From positions 1 through 62,899 of the forward strand of contig JAPVWO010000247.1 of NCBI GenBank assembly GCA_027493375.1: a stretch of 62,899 bases of DNA, in the 5' to 3' direction. The notes beneath the pieces are model-generated. The model worked only from the letters and a program-made list of their open reading frames with translations. It had not been told where the DNA came from and made no database searches. A program made the translations under genes and the position numbers. Below are positions 34,119 through 43,613 of this stretch, one piece after another. The DNA is from Candidatus Multivorans thiocomprendens (GTDB lineage: Bacteria; Acidobacteriota; Thermoanaerobaculia; Multivoradales; Multivoraceae). The stretch's first letter is position 1, and every line of letters starts with the position of its first letter.

Positions 34119-35027
34119 CTAGGACCGGACCTCGAGAGTCGCGGTCCCGGGGTCGAGACGGACCCTGGCGCCAAGAGGGAAGGTGTGGTTCGGCGCTTCA
34201 TGGCCAGCGGGCAGACCGGCGAACAGGGGCACGTCCAGGGACTCGGCGAAGTCGATCAGGCTGGCACGAGCTTCGTCATCGCAACTGGTGAAGTGCCCGG
34301 CGATCACTGCCTGGATCCCGGCCGTCAGGCGGGATGTCCGAACCTGGGTGAGCAGTCGGTCGAGGCGGTACTCCGGCTCGTCGATGTCCTCCAGCACCAG
34401 GATCGAGTCCCGGAAACCGGGCAGTGCCCCCGTTCCGACCGCCGCCGCCAGCATGGTCAGGCATCCTCCGAGCAGCGGGCCCTCGATCGGCTGAGGTCGG
34501 CCGGCCGACGATTGTCGAGAGATTCCCTCGAGGGCCCAGGGCCGCGGACGCCGGCCGGCCAGCGCGTCGAGAAAGGAACGGCGCTCGTCCGGCAGCAGGC
34601 CCCTCGCGAAGTCCACCAGCATGGGACCGTGGAAGGCCATCGTTCCCGTCCTGGCGACGAGCCCCAGGAGCAGCGGCGTCAGGTCCGAGTAGCCGACGTA
34701 GGGGCGCGGCCTGGCCGCGAGCAGATCCCAGTCCACCCGCTCCAGAATGCGCGTGACGCCGTAGCCGCCACGCGCGAAGATGATTCCCGCGACCGACTCG
34801 TCGGCCGCCAGCTGATGGAAGGCGTCGAGCCGCTCGACGTCCGAGCCCGCGAACAGCGGACGGCCGCCAAGCCGCGCCTCGGGATGGAGGTTCGAGGCCA
34901 GCACCGTCCCGAAACCCAGCTCCTCCAGTGCGGCAACGCCGGACGACAGGCGATCCGGGTCGATCGGACCGGAGAGTGCCGCGATGCCCAACCGCTCGCC
35001 GGGTCCGACCGGCGGCGGACGTTCCAC
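34119..35027 (-). CDS. ldcA: LD-carboxypeptidase (murein tetrapeptide carboxypeptidase, S66 family)
   Basis: This enzyme removes the terminal D-Ala from tetrapeptides in cell-wall recycling. The 302 residues show VGPGERLGIAALSG at the start, the nucleophile region FARGGYGVTRIL, YVGYSDLTPLLLGL (S66 signature GYSD), LLGGCLTML and the C-terminal Glu/His part FLEDIDEP-like LVLEDIDEPEYRLDR and PAGHEAPNHTFPLGA. GTG 35027 is chosen because it precedes the conserved start by nine residues. The frame stays open further upstream, but that DNA is the 3' part of the RNase P RNA. No clear ribosome site precedes the GTG. Confidence 0.88.
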   Translation of the reverse strand: MERPPPVGPGERLGIAALSGPIDPDRLSSGVAALEELGFGTVLASNLHPEARLGGRPLFAGSDVERLDAFHQLAADESVAGIIFARGGYGVTRILERVDWDLLAARPRPYVGYSDLTPLLLGLVARTGTMAFHGPMLVDFARGLLPDERRSFLDALAGRRPRPWALEGISRQSSAGRPQPIEGPLLGGCLTMLAAAVGTGALPGFRDSILVLEDIDEPEYRLDRLLTQVRTSRLTAGIQAVIAGHFTSCDDEARASLIDFAESLDVPLFAGLPAGHEAPNHTFPLGARVRLDPGTATLEVRS

Positions 35028-35037
35028 GCGGACAGGG

Positions 35038-35073
35038 CCGTCAGAAGCAGGGTGCCCGTCAGGAGCAGGGTGC
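35038..35073. repeat. Two tandem 18-bp repeats
   Basis: CCGTCAGAAGCAGGGTGC (35038-35055) is followed directly by the same 18 bases with one change (A to G; 35056-35073). They lie between the 3' end of rnpB and the LD-carboxypeptidase start. In that gene's frame they would encode HPAPDG and HPASDG. Confidence 0.9.
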
Positions 35074-35080
35074 AAGGTCA

Positions 35081-35497
35081 AGTGCCGGAGGACCTCGTAA
35101 GCCGGATTCTGTTCGTCCCACGGCCCGAAGGCTTCGGGAGGCGGCCATTCATCTATGCGACCTACCCGGAGAACGTCCCGCGCCGCGAACAGCCCGGAAC
35201 CGGGACGGACAGCCCGATCCGCTCTCCCTATTTGGTCTTGCTCCACATGGGGTTTGCCATCGCCTCGGACCGTCGCCGGCCGAGCGGTGCGCTCTTACCG
35301 CACCGTTTCACCCTTGCCTGCCCTCTCCCTCGGGATCCCCTGGGACCCCGAAGATCCGGGACCGGCGGTCTGCTCTCTGCTGCACTTTCCGTCGCGTTAC
35401 CGCGCCTTGCCGTTAGCAAGCATGCCGTCCGTTGGAGTCCGGACTTTCCTCCACCGGCGGTTCCCCGCCGGCAGCGACCGCGTCCGGCCCTCCGGCG
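35081..35497 (-). ncRNA. rnpB: RNase P RNA, bacterial type A
   Basis: On the minus strand the universal P4 strand GAGGAAAGTCCGGACTCC occurs about 67 nt from the 5' end, and the partner 3' strand ACAGAATCCGGCTTAC near the end. The P1 helix forms between GCCGGAGG (from 35496) and CCTCCGGC (to 35084). Between them are the type-A features AGGGTGAAACGGTGCGGTAAGAGCGCACC in two parts and GGCAAACCCC. The ends are set by P1 and could be off by a few bases. It is 28 bp downstream of uvrC on the same strand. Confidence 0.93.
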
Positions 35498-35503
35498 CGC
35501 CAG

Positions 35504-35509
35504 AGACTA
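35504..35509 (-). promoter_or_regulatory. Candidate -10 element for rnpB
   Basis: TAGTCT on the minus strand lies 7 nt before the P1-defined 5' end of rnpB, the normal distance for a sigma-70 -10 box. No good -35 is visible. The expected place overlaps the uvrC stop codon region. It is offered because rnpB usually has its own promoter. Confidence 0.35.
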
Positions 35510-35524
35510 GCAGCCTGCGCTCCC

Positions 35525-37336
35525 TCACTGCCCGGAGCGTGAACGCTCGCCGTGGACCGAAGCGTAGACCGATCTCGCCAGCTTCGGTCCGAGCACATCG
35601 CTCAACTGCTGCTCCGAGGCCTGGGCGACGCCGGCGAAACTGCCGAAGCGGCGGACCAGCAACTTCCGCCGTTGCGGCCCTATCCCCCGCAGGTCGTCGA
35701 AGCGGCTGTGCAGTGCCCTTCGCGAACGGCGTCGTCTGTGGCGGGAGACGGCGAAGCGGTGGGCCTCGTCCCGTACCTGCTGCAGCACCCGCAGGCCCGC
35801 GTGGCTCCGCTTCAGCCGGAGCGGCGCGGGGCGTGCCGGGAGATACAGCTCCTCCTCCCTCTTGGCCAGTCCGACCACGGGCGTTTCGTCGACCCCCAGC
35901 TCCACGAGGGCTTCGAGCGCGGCGTTCAACTGGCCCCGCCCGCCGTCGATGAGGATCAGGTCCGGCATCTCGCCGACCTCGTCGAGTACGCGCCGGTAGC
36001 GGCGACTCACGGCCTGATGGATCGACGCGAAGTCGTCGGCCTGGGACAGGCCGCGGATGTTGAAGCTGCGGTACTGGCCCTTGACCATCCGCCCGTCGTT
36101 CCAGACGACCAGGGATGCCACGGTCTGGCTGCCGCCGAAGGTCGAGATGTCGAAACCCTCGATCCGCCGCGGCGGGTCGGCGAGGTCGAGCGCCTTCCGC
36201 AGCGCCGCGCCGGCCTCGCCGCCGGCGCCCGCGCCGCGGAAGCGGCGGCGAAAGGCCATCGCGGCGTTGCGGTTGGCGAGCGCGATGCGTTGCGCCTTGG
36301 GCCCTCGCGACGGCATGCGGAGGTAGACCCTGGATTCCCTGCGGCTGCTCAGCCACTCGATCAGCGCCTCCTCGCCTTCGATCGGCGCCGGCAGGTGGAT
36401 CTCCTTCGGAATCAGCGTCGTCCGGTCGTAGAGCTGCGGCAGCAGCTCGGAGAGCAGGCGCTCGGCGGTGATCCTGGGCACGCCTTCCCAGAACAGCTCG
36501 CGGCGGTCCAGCACCTGGCCGCCTCGCATGACGAGAACGGTGACCGCCGCGTTGTCGCCGCTCGTGTGGACGCCGAAGATGTCGACATCCTCCCCGCGGG
36601 CCGAACTGAGCTTGCGGCGCTGGCTGACCTCGTCGATCTCGTGAATCGTGTCCCGCAGCCGCGCCGCCGCCTCGAACTCGAGTTCGTCCGCGAGCGTCCG
36701 CATCCGGGTGCGCAGGTCCTTCAGCAGTTCCTCGTTCCGGCCGGCCAGGAACAGCCGGGCCTTCTCCACCGCGTCGGCGTACGCTTCGTCGGTGGTCAGT
36801 CCGTCGACGCAGGGGCCGAGGCAGCGCTTCATGTCGTGGTAGAGGCAGGGCCGCGGCAGGCTGCCGTCGATGTCGATCCGGCAGACCCGGATGCCGAACA
36901 GCTTCTGGGTCAGCTTGATCGCCTTGCGGGCCAGTCCGGCCGGCAGGTAGGGCCCGTAGTACTCCGCTCCATCGCGGCGGATTCGGCGGGTGAAGGCGAG
37001 CCGGGGATGGCCGTCGGCCAGGGTCAGCTTGAGGTACGGATAGGTCTTGTCGTCGCGCAGGCGGATGTTGAAGCGGGGTTGCCGCCGCTTGATCCAGTTG
37101 TTCTCGAACAGCAGGGCTTCCGCTTCGGAGTCGGTCACGACGAACTCGACATCGGCCGCGTCGTGGAGCATCAGCGCGATGCGGGGGTCCTCCGCCGGCT
37201 TGCGGTAGGCGGCGGCCCTGCGCCTGAGGGACTTCGCCTTGCCGACGTAGAGCGCCTCCCCCGCGTCCGACGTAAAGATGTAGATCCCCGGCAGATCCGG
37301 GAGCTCACCGAGCTTGCAGGAAAGCTCCGGGCGCAT
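35525..37336 (-). CDS. uvrC: UvrABC system protein C
   Basis: UvrC makes both incisions in nucleotide excision repair. The 603-residue protein shows the GIY-YIG nuclease (GIYIFTSDAGEALYVGKAKSLRR, 18-40), the UVR motif for UvrB contact (LADELEFEAAARLRDTI, about 205-221), the RNase H-like endonuclease (GFDISTFGGSQTVASLVVW, LILIDGGRGQLNAALEAL) and tandem HhH (LRGIGPQRRKLLVRRFGS). ATG 37336 shares its A with the uvrB stop (TGATG), so the two are coupled. Confidence 0.97.
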   Translation of the reverse strand: MRPELSCKLGELPDLPGIYIFTSDAGEALYVGKAKSLRRRAAAYRKPAEDPRIALMLHDAADVEFVVTDSEAEALLFENNWIKRRQPRFNIRLRDDKTYPYLKLTLADGHPRLAFTRRIRRDGAEYYGPYLPAGLARKAIKLTQKLFGIRVCRIDIDGSLPRPCLYHDMKRCLGPCVDGLTTDEAYADAVEKARLFLAGRNEELLKDLRTRMRTLADELEFEAAARLRDTIHEIDEVSQRRKLSSARGEDVDIFGVHTSGDNAAVTVLVMRGGQVLDRRELFWEGVPRITAERLLSELLPQLYDRTTLIPKEIHLPAPIEGEEALIEWLSSRRESRVYLRMPSRGPKAQRIALANRNAAMAFRRRFRGAGAGGEAGAALRKALDLADPPRRIEGFDISTFGGSQTVASLVVWNDGRMVKGQYRSFNIRGLSQADDFASIHQAVSRRYRRVLDEVGEMPDLILIDGGRGQLNAALEALVELGVDETPVVGLAKREEELYLPARPAPLRLKRSHAGLRVLQQVRDEAHRFAVSRHRRRRSRRALHSRFDDLRGIGPQRRKLLVRRFGSFAGVAQASEQQLSDVLGPKLARSVYASVHGERSRSGQ

Positions 37337-39393
37337 CAGCCCATTACCTTGAGTTCCTGGAGTTCCCTGAGCCGGTCCCGGAGCACCGCGGCCTGCTCGA
37401 ACTCGAGCCGCCTCGAAGCCTGCTTCATGGCCTTCTCCAGGCGCGCGATCCGCCGTTCCAGGGGCATCTCGGGCGCGTCCTCGCGCAACAGATCCTCCAC
37501 CGCGGCCGCCGCTTCGGCCCCAGCCTTGTGCAGGTAGTCCAGGTTGCTCATCCGGACCAGGGGACTGTGCACCTCCTTGAGGATGGAGGCCGGCTCGATT
37601 CCGTGGTCGCGGTTGTAGCGCTCCTGGACCCGGCGCCGCCGCGTTGTCTCCTCGATCGACCTGTCGATCGACTCGGTCCGCTGGTCGGCGTAGAAGATCA
37701 CCCTGCCGTTCAGGTTGCGGGCCGCCCGGCCCGCCGTCTGAATCAGCGACACCTCGCTGCGCAGGAAACCCTCCTTGTCGGCGTCCAGGATGGCGACGAC
37801 GGACACCTCGGGCAGATCGAGGCCCTCGCGCAGAAGGTTGATGCCGACCAGGATGTCGAAGTCGCCGCGGCGCAGTGCGGTCGTGATCTCGACGCGTTCC
37901 AGCGTGTCGATGTCGCTGTGCAGGTAGCGCACTCTGAGGCCGAGCTCGTTCAGGTACTGGGTGAGTTCCTCCGCCATGCGCTTGGTCAGCGTCGTCACCA
38001 GGACGCGCTCGCCGCGGTCGATGGCCTCGCGGGCCTCGGCAACCAGGTCGTCGATCTGATTCGCCGAAGGCCGCAGTTCGATCCTCGGGTCGAGCAGTCC
38101 GGTCGGCCGGATGATCTGTTCCACCACGACCCCGGCAGTCCGTTCCAGCTCGAACGGCCCCGGGGTTGCCGACACGTAGATGCGCTGACCGCAGCGCTCC
38201 TCGAACTCGTCGAAGCGCAGGGGCCGGTTGTCCAGCGCGCTCGGAAGCCGGAAGCCGAACTCCACGAGAGTCTCCTTGCGCGCCCGGTCGCCGCGGTACA
38301 TGCCGCCGACCTGCGGAATCGTCTGGTGGCTCTCGTCGACGACGAGGAGGAAGTCCTCGGGCAGGTAGTCGAGGAAGGTCGGCGGCGCTTCGCCGGGCGC
38401 CCGTCCGGAGAGGTGGCGGGAGTAGTTCTCGATACCGGCGCAGGAGCCCAGTTCGCGGAGCATCTCCAGGTCGTAGCGGGTTCTCTGCTCCAGACGCTGC
38501 ATCTCGAGCAGACGGTTCTCGCGCTCCAGAACCGACAGGTGCTCGCCGAGTTCTTCGCGGATCGATGCGATCGCCCGCCGCATCCGCTCCTCCGGCGTCA
38601 CGTAGTGGTTGCGCGGAAAGACCGGGATCCGGTCCACCTCCTCGAGGACCCGGCCGCTGATCGCATCGAAGCGGCAGACCCGGTCGACCTCGTCGCCGAA
38701 GTACTCGACCCGGATGCCGCGGTCGTCGTAGGCGGGGAGAATCTCGAGCACGTCGCCCCGCACCCGGAAGCTGCCGTGGAAGAGATCGAGACGGGTGCGT
38801 TCGTACTGCATCTCGGCCAGGCTCCGCTGGGCCCGTTCGAGCGGCAGTTCGACCCCGCGCTCGAAGAACTGGAGCATCGAAAAGAAGACGTCCGGCGCGC
38901 CAAGACCGTAGATGCAGGAGACGGAAGCCACGATCACCACGTCGCGGCGCTCGAACAGGGAGATCGTGGCCCGCAACCGCAGGCGGTCGATCTCGTCGTT
39001 GATGCTCGTTTCCTTCTCGATGTAGGTGTCGGACTGGGGGACGTAGGCCTCGGGCTGGTAGTAGTCGTAGTAGGAGACGAAGTACTCCACCGCGTTGTGC
39101 GGGAAGAAGCTCCTGAACTCCTGGTAGAGCTGGGCAGCCAGCGTCTTGTTGTGAGAGAGGACGAGCGTCGGCCGGTTCACGGCCTCGATCACCTTGGCAA
39201 CCGTGTAGGTCTTGCCCGAACCCGTGACGCCGAGCAGCACCTGTTCGGGGGCGCCGGTCCGGACTCCGTCGGCAAGTTCAGCGATCGCCGCCGGCTGATC
39301 GCCCTGCGGGCTGAAAGGAGACACCAGCTCGAAACGTCCGGTGCTCCCGGCGTCGGGAGGGCGCTCGGCCCGGGAATCGGCGGCCCCCCGCAA
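37336..39393 (-). CDS. uvrB: UvrABC system protein B
   Basis: UvrB verifies damage and hands it to UvrC. The 685 residues have Walker [16 protein letters not shown] (about 55), the beta-hairpin [21 protein letters not shown] in two parts, DESHQTIPQ, motif [11 protein letters not shown], and the C-terminal UVR helix pair ([19 protein letters not shown]). The start is TTG 39393, with GGAGG 5 nt upstream, one base after the stop of the small membrane protein gene. uvrA is not in the window. Confidence 0.97.
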   Translation of the reverse strand: MRGAADSRAERPPDAGSTGRFELVSPFSPQGDQPAAIAELADGVRTGAPEQVLLGVTGSGKTYTVAKVIEAVNRPTLVLSHNKTLAAQLYQEFRSFFPHNAVEYFVSYYDYYQPEAYVPQSDTYIEKETSINDEIDRLRLRATISLFERRDVVIVASVSCIYGLGAPDVFFSMLQFFERGVELPLERAQRSLAEMQYERTRLDLFHGSFRVRGDVLEILPAYDDRGIRVEYFGDEVDRVCRFDAISGRVLEEVDRIPVFPRNHYVTPEERMRRAIASIREELGEHLSVLERENRLLEMQRLEQRTRYDLEMLRELGSCAGIENYSRHLSGRAPGEAPPTFLDYLPEDFLLVVDESHQTIPQVGGMYRGDRARKETLVEFGFRLPSALDNRPLRFDEFEERCGQRIYVSATPGPFELERTAGVVVEQIIRPTGLLDPRIELRPSANQIDDLVAEAREAIDRGERVLVTTLTKRMAEELTQYLNELGLRVRYLHSDIDTLERVEITTALRRGDFDILVGINLLREGLDLPEVSVVAILDADKEGFLRSEVSLIQTAGRAARNLNGRVIFYADQRTESIDRSIEETTRRRRVQERYNRDHGIEPASILKEVHSPLVRMSNLDYLHKAGAEAAAAVEDLLREDAPEMPLERRIARLEKAMKQASRRLEFEQAAVLRDRLRELQELKVMG

Positions 39394-39394
39394 G

Positions 39395-39862
39395 TCAGCC
39401 TCCCGGATCGGATGCCGCGATGTTCTCGAGGCGCTCCGTCAGGCGGCGCAGGTCGTCCTCGTCGAAGAGGCCCCGCTCGAGCCTTCGGAGCGCGTCGGTG
39501 AGCGCCAGTTGGAGGCGGCGGTTGTCGGCCGCCGTGGCGCCGCCGCCCCGGTAGTGCTCGAGCACGGAATCGAACGCCCGCTCCAGGCGTTGACGTTCCG
39601 CGTGCTCTACATCCTCCGGCAGGTCCGTCACGATCCGTTCCCGGCTGAAGTCCAGGACGAACTCGAGCAGTTCGTCGGCTTGGGTGACCAGGACGGCCAG
39701 GCCGACCAGCAGCAGCACCACGATCAGCCCGCAGCCCACGAGGCCCGCGACCAGGCAGCCGCGACGCGTACGTTCCGGACTCGCCGGTCGTGCCCCCGGC
39801 GGCTCGGGGAAGGGTTCCGGCAGCGGCGGCAGGCCGGACGCCTGGTCGGCTTCGGGAGTCAT
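39395..39862 (-). CDS. Single-pass membrane protein of unknown function
   Basis: I do not recognise a family. The 155 residues have a Pro-rich N-terminus ([16 protein letters not shown]), one strong membrane helix (about 35-60, [20 protein letters not shown]) and an acidic, helical C-terminal domain ([44 protein letters not shown]). ATG 39862 is chosen over 39901, which would overlap the divergent PBP gene. There is no Shine-Dalgarno sequence, but TATCAT lies about 12 nt upstream, which would suit a leaderless transcript. It is the first gene of the long minus-strand run ending with the histidine kinase. Confidence 0.7.
   Translation of the reverse strand: MTPEADQASGLPPLPEPFPEPPGARPASPERTRRGCLVAGLVGCGLIVVLLLVGLAVLVTQADELLEFVLDFSRERIVTDLPEDVEHAERQRLERAFDSVLEHYRGGGATAADNRRLQLALTDALRRLERGLFDEDDLRRLTERLENIAASDPGG
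39399..39403 (-). promoter_or_regulatory. Shine-Dalgarno GGAGG for the uvrB TTG start
   Basis: GGAGG is followed by CTGAC and TTG, a 5-nt spacing. It overlaps the last codons and stop of the upstream small gene, indicating coupled translation. Confidence 0.6.
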
Positions 39863-39888
39863 GGAACGCGCCGTATGATAGTCGGGAG

Positions 39889-42378
39889 ATGAATGCGGCA
39901 CGGGAAGTCCCGGACCTGGTGCGGGGCTGGTGCGTCAGGCACTGGCGCTGGCTGGCGCCGGTCGCCGCCACCCCGGTCGTGGGGGTGTTGCTGGGCGTCG
40001 GCGTCGCCGCCGTGATCGACCTGCCCCAGGTGGAGACCGTGGCCGAACTGACGCCCAGTCAGATCACCCGGCTGAGCGACCGCGACGGAGAACCCTTCAG
40101 GAGCTACTCGGTCGAGAAACGCATCCTGCTCGCCGAGGGCGAGGTGCCGGAAGCGTTCACGCGGGTCCTGCTAGCCGCTGAGGACCGGAGTTTCTACACT
40201 CACGGCGGCTTCGACATCATCGGCGTCTTTCGCGCGGTTCTCCAGAACTGGCGGCGCGGGGAGCGTTTCTCGGGCGCCTCCACGATCACCATGCAGGTTG
40301 CGCGGATGCTCTTCCTGGACCGGGCCAAGGTCTGGCGTCGGAAGATCCGGGAGACCCTGCTCGCGGTCGAACTCGAGAAGCGTCTCAGCAAGCAGCAGAT
40401 CCTCACGCTCTACTGCAACCTCACCTACTTCGGCCACGGCAACTACGGCGTGGAATCCGCGTCCCGTTACTACTTCGGCAAGCCATCCGCCGAACTGAGC
40501 TACAGCGAGGCGGCGACCCTGGTGGCGATCGTGCCGAGCCCGAGCGTGTGGACGCCCTACCTGCGGCCGGAGATCGTGCGTACCCGTCGGGACGCCATCC
40601 TGCGGATGCTCGGCGAACGCGGCGTGATGACGCGGCAGGAGGCCGTCGAGGCGGCCGCGACGCCGCTCGACGTCGTCACCCAGCGGGAGCCGAAGCCGGT
40701 CGCGCCCTACTTCGCGGAGAAGGTCCGCCTGGACCTCTACCGCGCGTATGGACAGAAGGGGCTGTACGAGCGCGGCCTGCAGGTCCGGACCACCCTCGAC
40801 CAGAGAATGCAGGGCGCCGCCGCGCAGGCGCTGCGCGGCGGGCTGATGCGGATCGATCGCCTGCGCGGCTACCGCGGAGCGGTCGCCCGCGTGGACCAGG
40901 ACGATCTGGCGGCCCCGGACCTGGCCGAGTCGTTCGGCGGCGTCCTGGCCAGGTGGGTCGGCTTCGAGCCCGAGGCCGGCGCCTGGGCGCCGGGCGTCGT
41001 TCTCCAGCGCGGGCGGGAGAACGCGGAGATTCGGATCGCGGATCACCGCTTCCTGCTGGAGCCGGCCGGCTACGAGTGGACGCGCGGGGATTCGCCGCCC
41101 CTGAGAAGGGGCGACATCGCCTGGTTCGAGTTGCGGACCGCCGCCGATGGCGCGCCGGGCGAGGAGGGAGCGGACCAGCCGCCGTTCGAGCTGGAACTCG
41201 TCCAGGAGCCGCGGATCGAGGGCGCGGTCCTGCTGCTCGAGTCCGCGACCGGCGCGGTGCGGGCGATGGTCGGAGGCTGGGACTACGAACGCAGCGAGTT
41301 CAACCGCGCCTTCCAGGCCCGGCGACAGGTCGGCTCCCTGTTCAAGCCGCTCGTCTTCGGCGCCGCCTTCGAGCACGGCTTCACCCCGGCCGACACCCTG
41401 TTCGACGCGCCCGCCGTGTTCCTGGGCGCCGACAACCAGCTCGACTACAGTCCCCGAAACTTCTACCGGCAGTACCTGGGCATCCTGACCCTGCGCCGGG
41501 CCCTGGAAAGGTCGGTCAACGTCACGTCGGTCAAGCTGCACGACATCGTCGGGGCTGACCGGGTCGTCGACTTCGCCCACCGCACGGGAATCCGTTCACC
41601 GCTTCTGCCCTACCCGAGCCTCGCCCTGGGCGCGGCCGACCTCACCGTGCTCGAGGTGGCCACCTCCTATGCGACCATCGCCAACCTGGGAGTCCATGTG
41701 GAGCCCTACTTCGTCGAACGGGTCACGACCCGCGACGGCCGGGAACTCGCTGCTCACGTGCCGCGGGCATCGACGGTCGTCACGCCCGAAGTCGCCTTCC
41801 TGCTCACGCATGTGCTCTCCGGCGTGGTCCAGCGCGGCACGGGCCAGTCCGCACGGGCGCTGGGCCTCGCGGCCGTCGCCGGAAAGACCGGTACGACGGA
41901 CGGCTTCACGGATGCCTGGTTCGCGGGCTTCACGCCCAGGTACACCCTGGTCGTCTGGGTCGGCTACGACCAGCAGCGGCGCATCGGCAGAAACATGACC
42001 GGCGCCGTGGCGGCGCTGCCGATCTGGAACGAAGTGCTCCGCCTGGGCATCGAGGACGGCTGGGTGGACCCCGATCTGACCTTCACCAGGCCCAACCAGG
42101 TGCGGCTCCGGCAGGTCGAGTACCACTCCGGCCTCCTGCCGTCACGCCGCCTCTCCGGCCAGCGCGTCATCGAAGAGGCCTTCATCGCCGGCACCGAACC
42201 GGTCCTTTCGTTCGACCCGGAAACCCGTGCCGTCTACGACCTGCCGTGGTATCAGCAACGCGCACTGTACGGCGAGCCCAAGGCGGGAGAGAACATGCCG
42301 GAAGACCTCCCCGACTGGACGCCGATCAGGCGCGGCTGGCAGCAGGGCGACAGGGCCGAGGCGCGAGGCACGGGCTAG
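39889..42378 (+). CDS. Bifunctional class A penicillin-binding protein (PBP1 type)
   Basis: This enzyme polymerises glycan strands and cross-links them in the periplasm. The 829 residues have an N-terminal membrane anchor (about 24-44) and the GT51 glycosyltransferase domain with catalytic Glu98 in AAEDRSFYTHGG and GASTITMQVARML. A UB2H/OB-like insert follows, then the transpeptidase with Ser483-x-x-Lys486 in QVGSLFKPLVFG, SVN (near 545) and KTGTTDGFTDAWF. A short C-terminal tail follows. ATG 39889 is divergent from the membrane protein gene. The TAG stop overlaps the stop of the convergent methyltransferase in the palindrome CTAG. Confidence 0.94.
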   Translation: MNAAREVPDLVRGWCVRHWRWLAPVAATPVVGVLLGVGVAAVIDLPQVETVAELTPSQITRLSDRDGEPFRSYSVEKRILLAEGEVPEAFTRVLLAAEDRSFYTHGGFDIIGVFRAVLQNWRRGERFSGASTITMQVARMLFLDRAKVWRRKIRETLLAVELEKRLSKQQILTLYCNLTYFGHGNYGVESASRYYFGKPSAELSYSEAATLVAIVPSPSVWTPYLRPEIVRTRRDAILRMLGERGVMTRQEAVEAAATPLDVVTQREPKPVAPYFAEKVRLDLYRAYGQKGLYERGLQVRTTLDQRMQGAAAQALRGGLMRIDRLRGYRGAVARVDQDDLAAPDLAESFGGVLARWVGFEPEAGAWAPGVVLQRGRENAEIRIADHRFLLEPAGYEWTRGDSPPLRRGDIAWFELRTAADGAPGEEGADQPPFELELVQEPRIEGAVLLLESATGAVRAMVGGWDYERSEFNRAFQARRQVGSLFKPLVFGAAFEHGFTPADTLFDAPAVFLGADNQLDYSPRNFYRQYLGILTLRRALERSVNVTSVKLHDIVGADRVVDFAHRTGIRSPLLPYPSLALGAADLTVLEVATSYATIANLGVHVEPYFVERVTTRDGRELAAHVPRASTVVTPEVAFLLTHVLSGVVQRGTGQSARALGLAAVAGKTGTTDGFTDAWFAGFTPRYTLVVWVGYDQQRRIGRNMTGAVAALPIWNEVLRLGIEDGWVDPDLTFTRPNQVRLRQVEYHSGLLPSRRLSGQRVIEEAFIAGTEPVLSFDPETRAVYDLPWYQQRALYGEPKAGENMPEDLPDWTPIRRGWQQGDRAEARGTG

Positions 42379-43613
42379 GGCCCAGGCTCCGGCCGCACGC
42401 CGACCAGGGCGTAGTCGCGGTAGCCGAACAGGAAGTCGTCTAGCTCGTCCCGGAGCCGATTCAGCCGGTCGGCCAGTTCCCGGCACTGACCGTCCAGTCC
42501 GTCGAGCGGGATCTCCGGCAGGCGCTCCTCCTCGGGATACGGCCGGAGGTCGAGCCGTTCGATACCGGTGAAGCCCGCCTGTTCGTAGCAGGCGGACAAG
42601 GCCTCCGGATGCACCGGCCTGCGGTGTGTCGGATCGAGCCAGAAGCTGCGGGCCGTCACCGCGACGGAGAGCGGATTCGGCGTTTCCAGCACCAGAGTCC
42701 CACCCGGCCGCAGGGCCGCGAATGCGAGGCGCACCAGACGTTCGACGTCCTCGGGAGCCAGATGCTCGATGACGTGGAAGGAGACGACGCCACCCAGAGA
42801 AGCCGGCTCGGTCCGAGTCAGTGCGGACAGCGCGTCCATCTGGTCGACGGCGAGACCCTGCTCACGGCAGTGGCGGACCATCGCCGAAGAGGGATCGACA
42901 CCGCGGCACTCCACGCCCTCGGCTTCCAGCAGCGTCAGGGCTTCACCCCGACCGCAGCCGAGGTCCAGGACCGGCGCCGCCTGACGGAGCCGCGGCAGAT
43001 AGACGCGGATGCGATCCCGGATGTCCTGCTCGGCGCCGCGAAACCTGTGCTCGAAGCCGATGTAGGAGACGTCCGCGTCGGCCTCCCGGAGTCCCTTCTC
43101 CCCTTCGGGACCCCGGGCCAGGGCCGCCCTCAACAGCCCCGCCAGTTCGTCCGTTTCCCGCCGGTAGCGGTCCAGCTTCCGGTCGACGCGGCCGAACAGG
43201 GCGTCGTCGTGGCGCATGACCTCGTCGAGTCCCTGGCGCAGGAAGTTCTCCAGGTGTCGCGTCCGGTGGTCGAGGTCGCCGATGCGCTGCTCGAACAGTC
43301 GCTCCACGCGTTCCTGGTGATCCCTCCACGCCTGGAGGTGGTGCTCGAAGACATCGATCAGGATCAGGTTGAAGACCCGCTGCCGCTCCCAGAGATCGTT
43401 CTGGGGCAGCGAAACGAAGGGGCGTAGCAGCCGCTTGAAGGCGACGAGCAGACGGCCGGCGACGCCGCGATGGCTGCGAATCGGAAACGGGATGTCCCGC
43501 TCCCAGAGGTGGCGCCAGTCGCCGAGATCACGCGTGGGCTGTTCTCCCAGGAAGTCGTCGACTTCCGGTGAGGCTCCCGCGCCGGAGCTTTCGCTATCGG
43601 CCCTAGGTTTCAG
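42375..43613 (-). CDS. Class I SAM-dependent methyltransferase, apparently starting at CTG
   Basis: The C-terminal 220 residues form a class I methyltransferase: VLDLGCGRGEALTLL (motif I), GVDPSSAMV, VVSFHVIEHL, LRPGGTLVLETPNP. The substrate is unknown. Before it are coiled-coil helices and an N-terminal block (DLGDWRHLWERDIPFPIRS, AFKRLLRPFVSLPQNDLW) that I recall from longer homologues. The first ATG/GTG/TTG, GTG 43307, would remove that block. No other standard start occurs between it and the in-frame TAG at 43619-43617. CTG 43613 has GAGGT 5 nt upstream and overlaps the rplI end by 11 bp, giving 412 residues. Confidence 0.75.
   Translation of the reverse strand: MKPRADSESSGAGASPEVDDFLGEQPTRDLGDWRHLWERDIPFPIRSHRGVAGRLLVAFKRLLRPFVSLPQNDLWERQRVFNLILIDVFEHHLQAWRDHQERVERLFEQRIGDLDHRTRHLENFLRQGLDEVMRHDDALFGRVDRKLDRYRRETDELAGLLRAALARGPEGEKGLREADADVSYIGFEHRFRGAEQDIRDRIRVYLPRLRQAAPVLDLGCGRGEALTLLEAEGVECRGVDPSSAMVRHCREQGLAVDQMDALSALTRTEPASLGGVVSFHVIEHLAPEDVERLVRLAFAALRPGGTLVLETPNPLSVAVTARSFWLDPTHRRPVHPEALSACYEQAGFTGIERLDLRPYPEEERLPEIPLDGLDGQCRELADRLNRLRDELDDFLFGYRDYALVGVRPEPGP

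Noticed and set aside
34109..34201. ATG 34201 as the recG start
   Set aside because: It overlaps ldcA by 83 bp and adds a non-conserved Ser/Pro/Arg-rich leader; GTG 34108 fits the family N-terminus.
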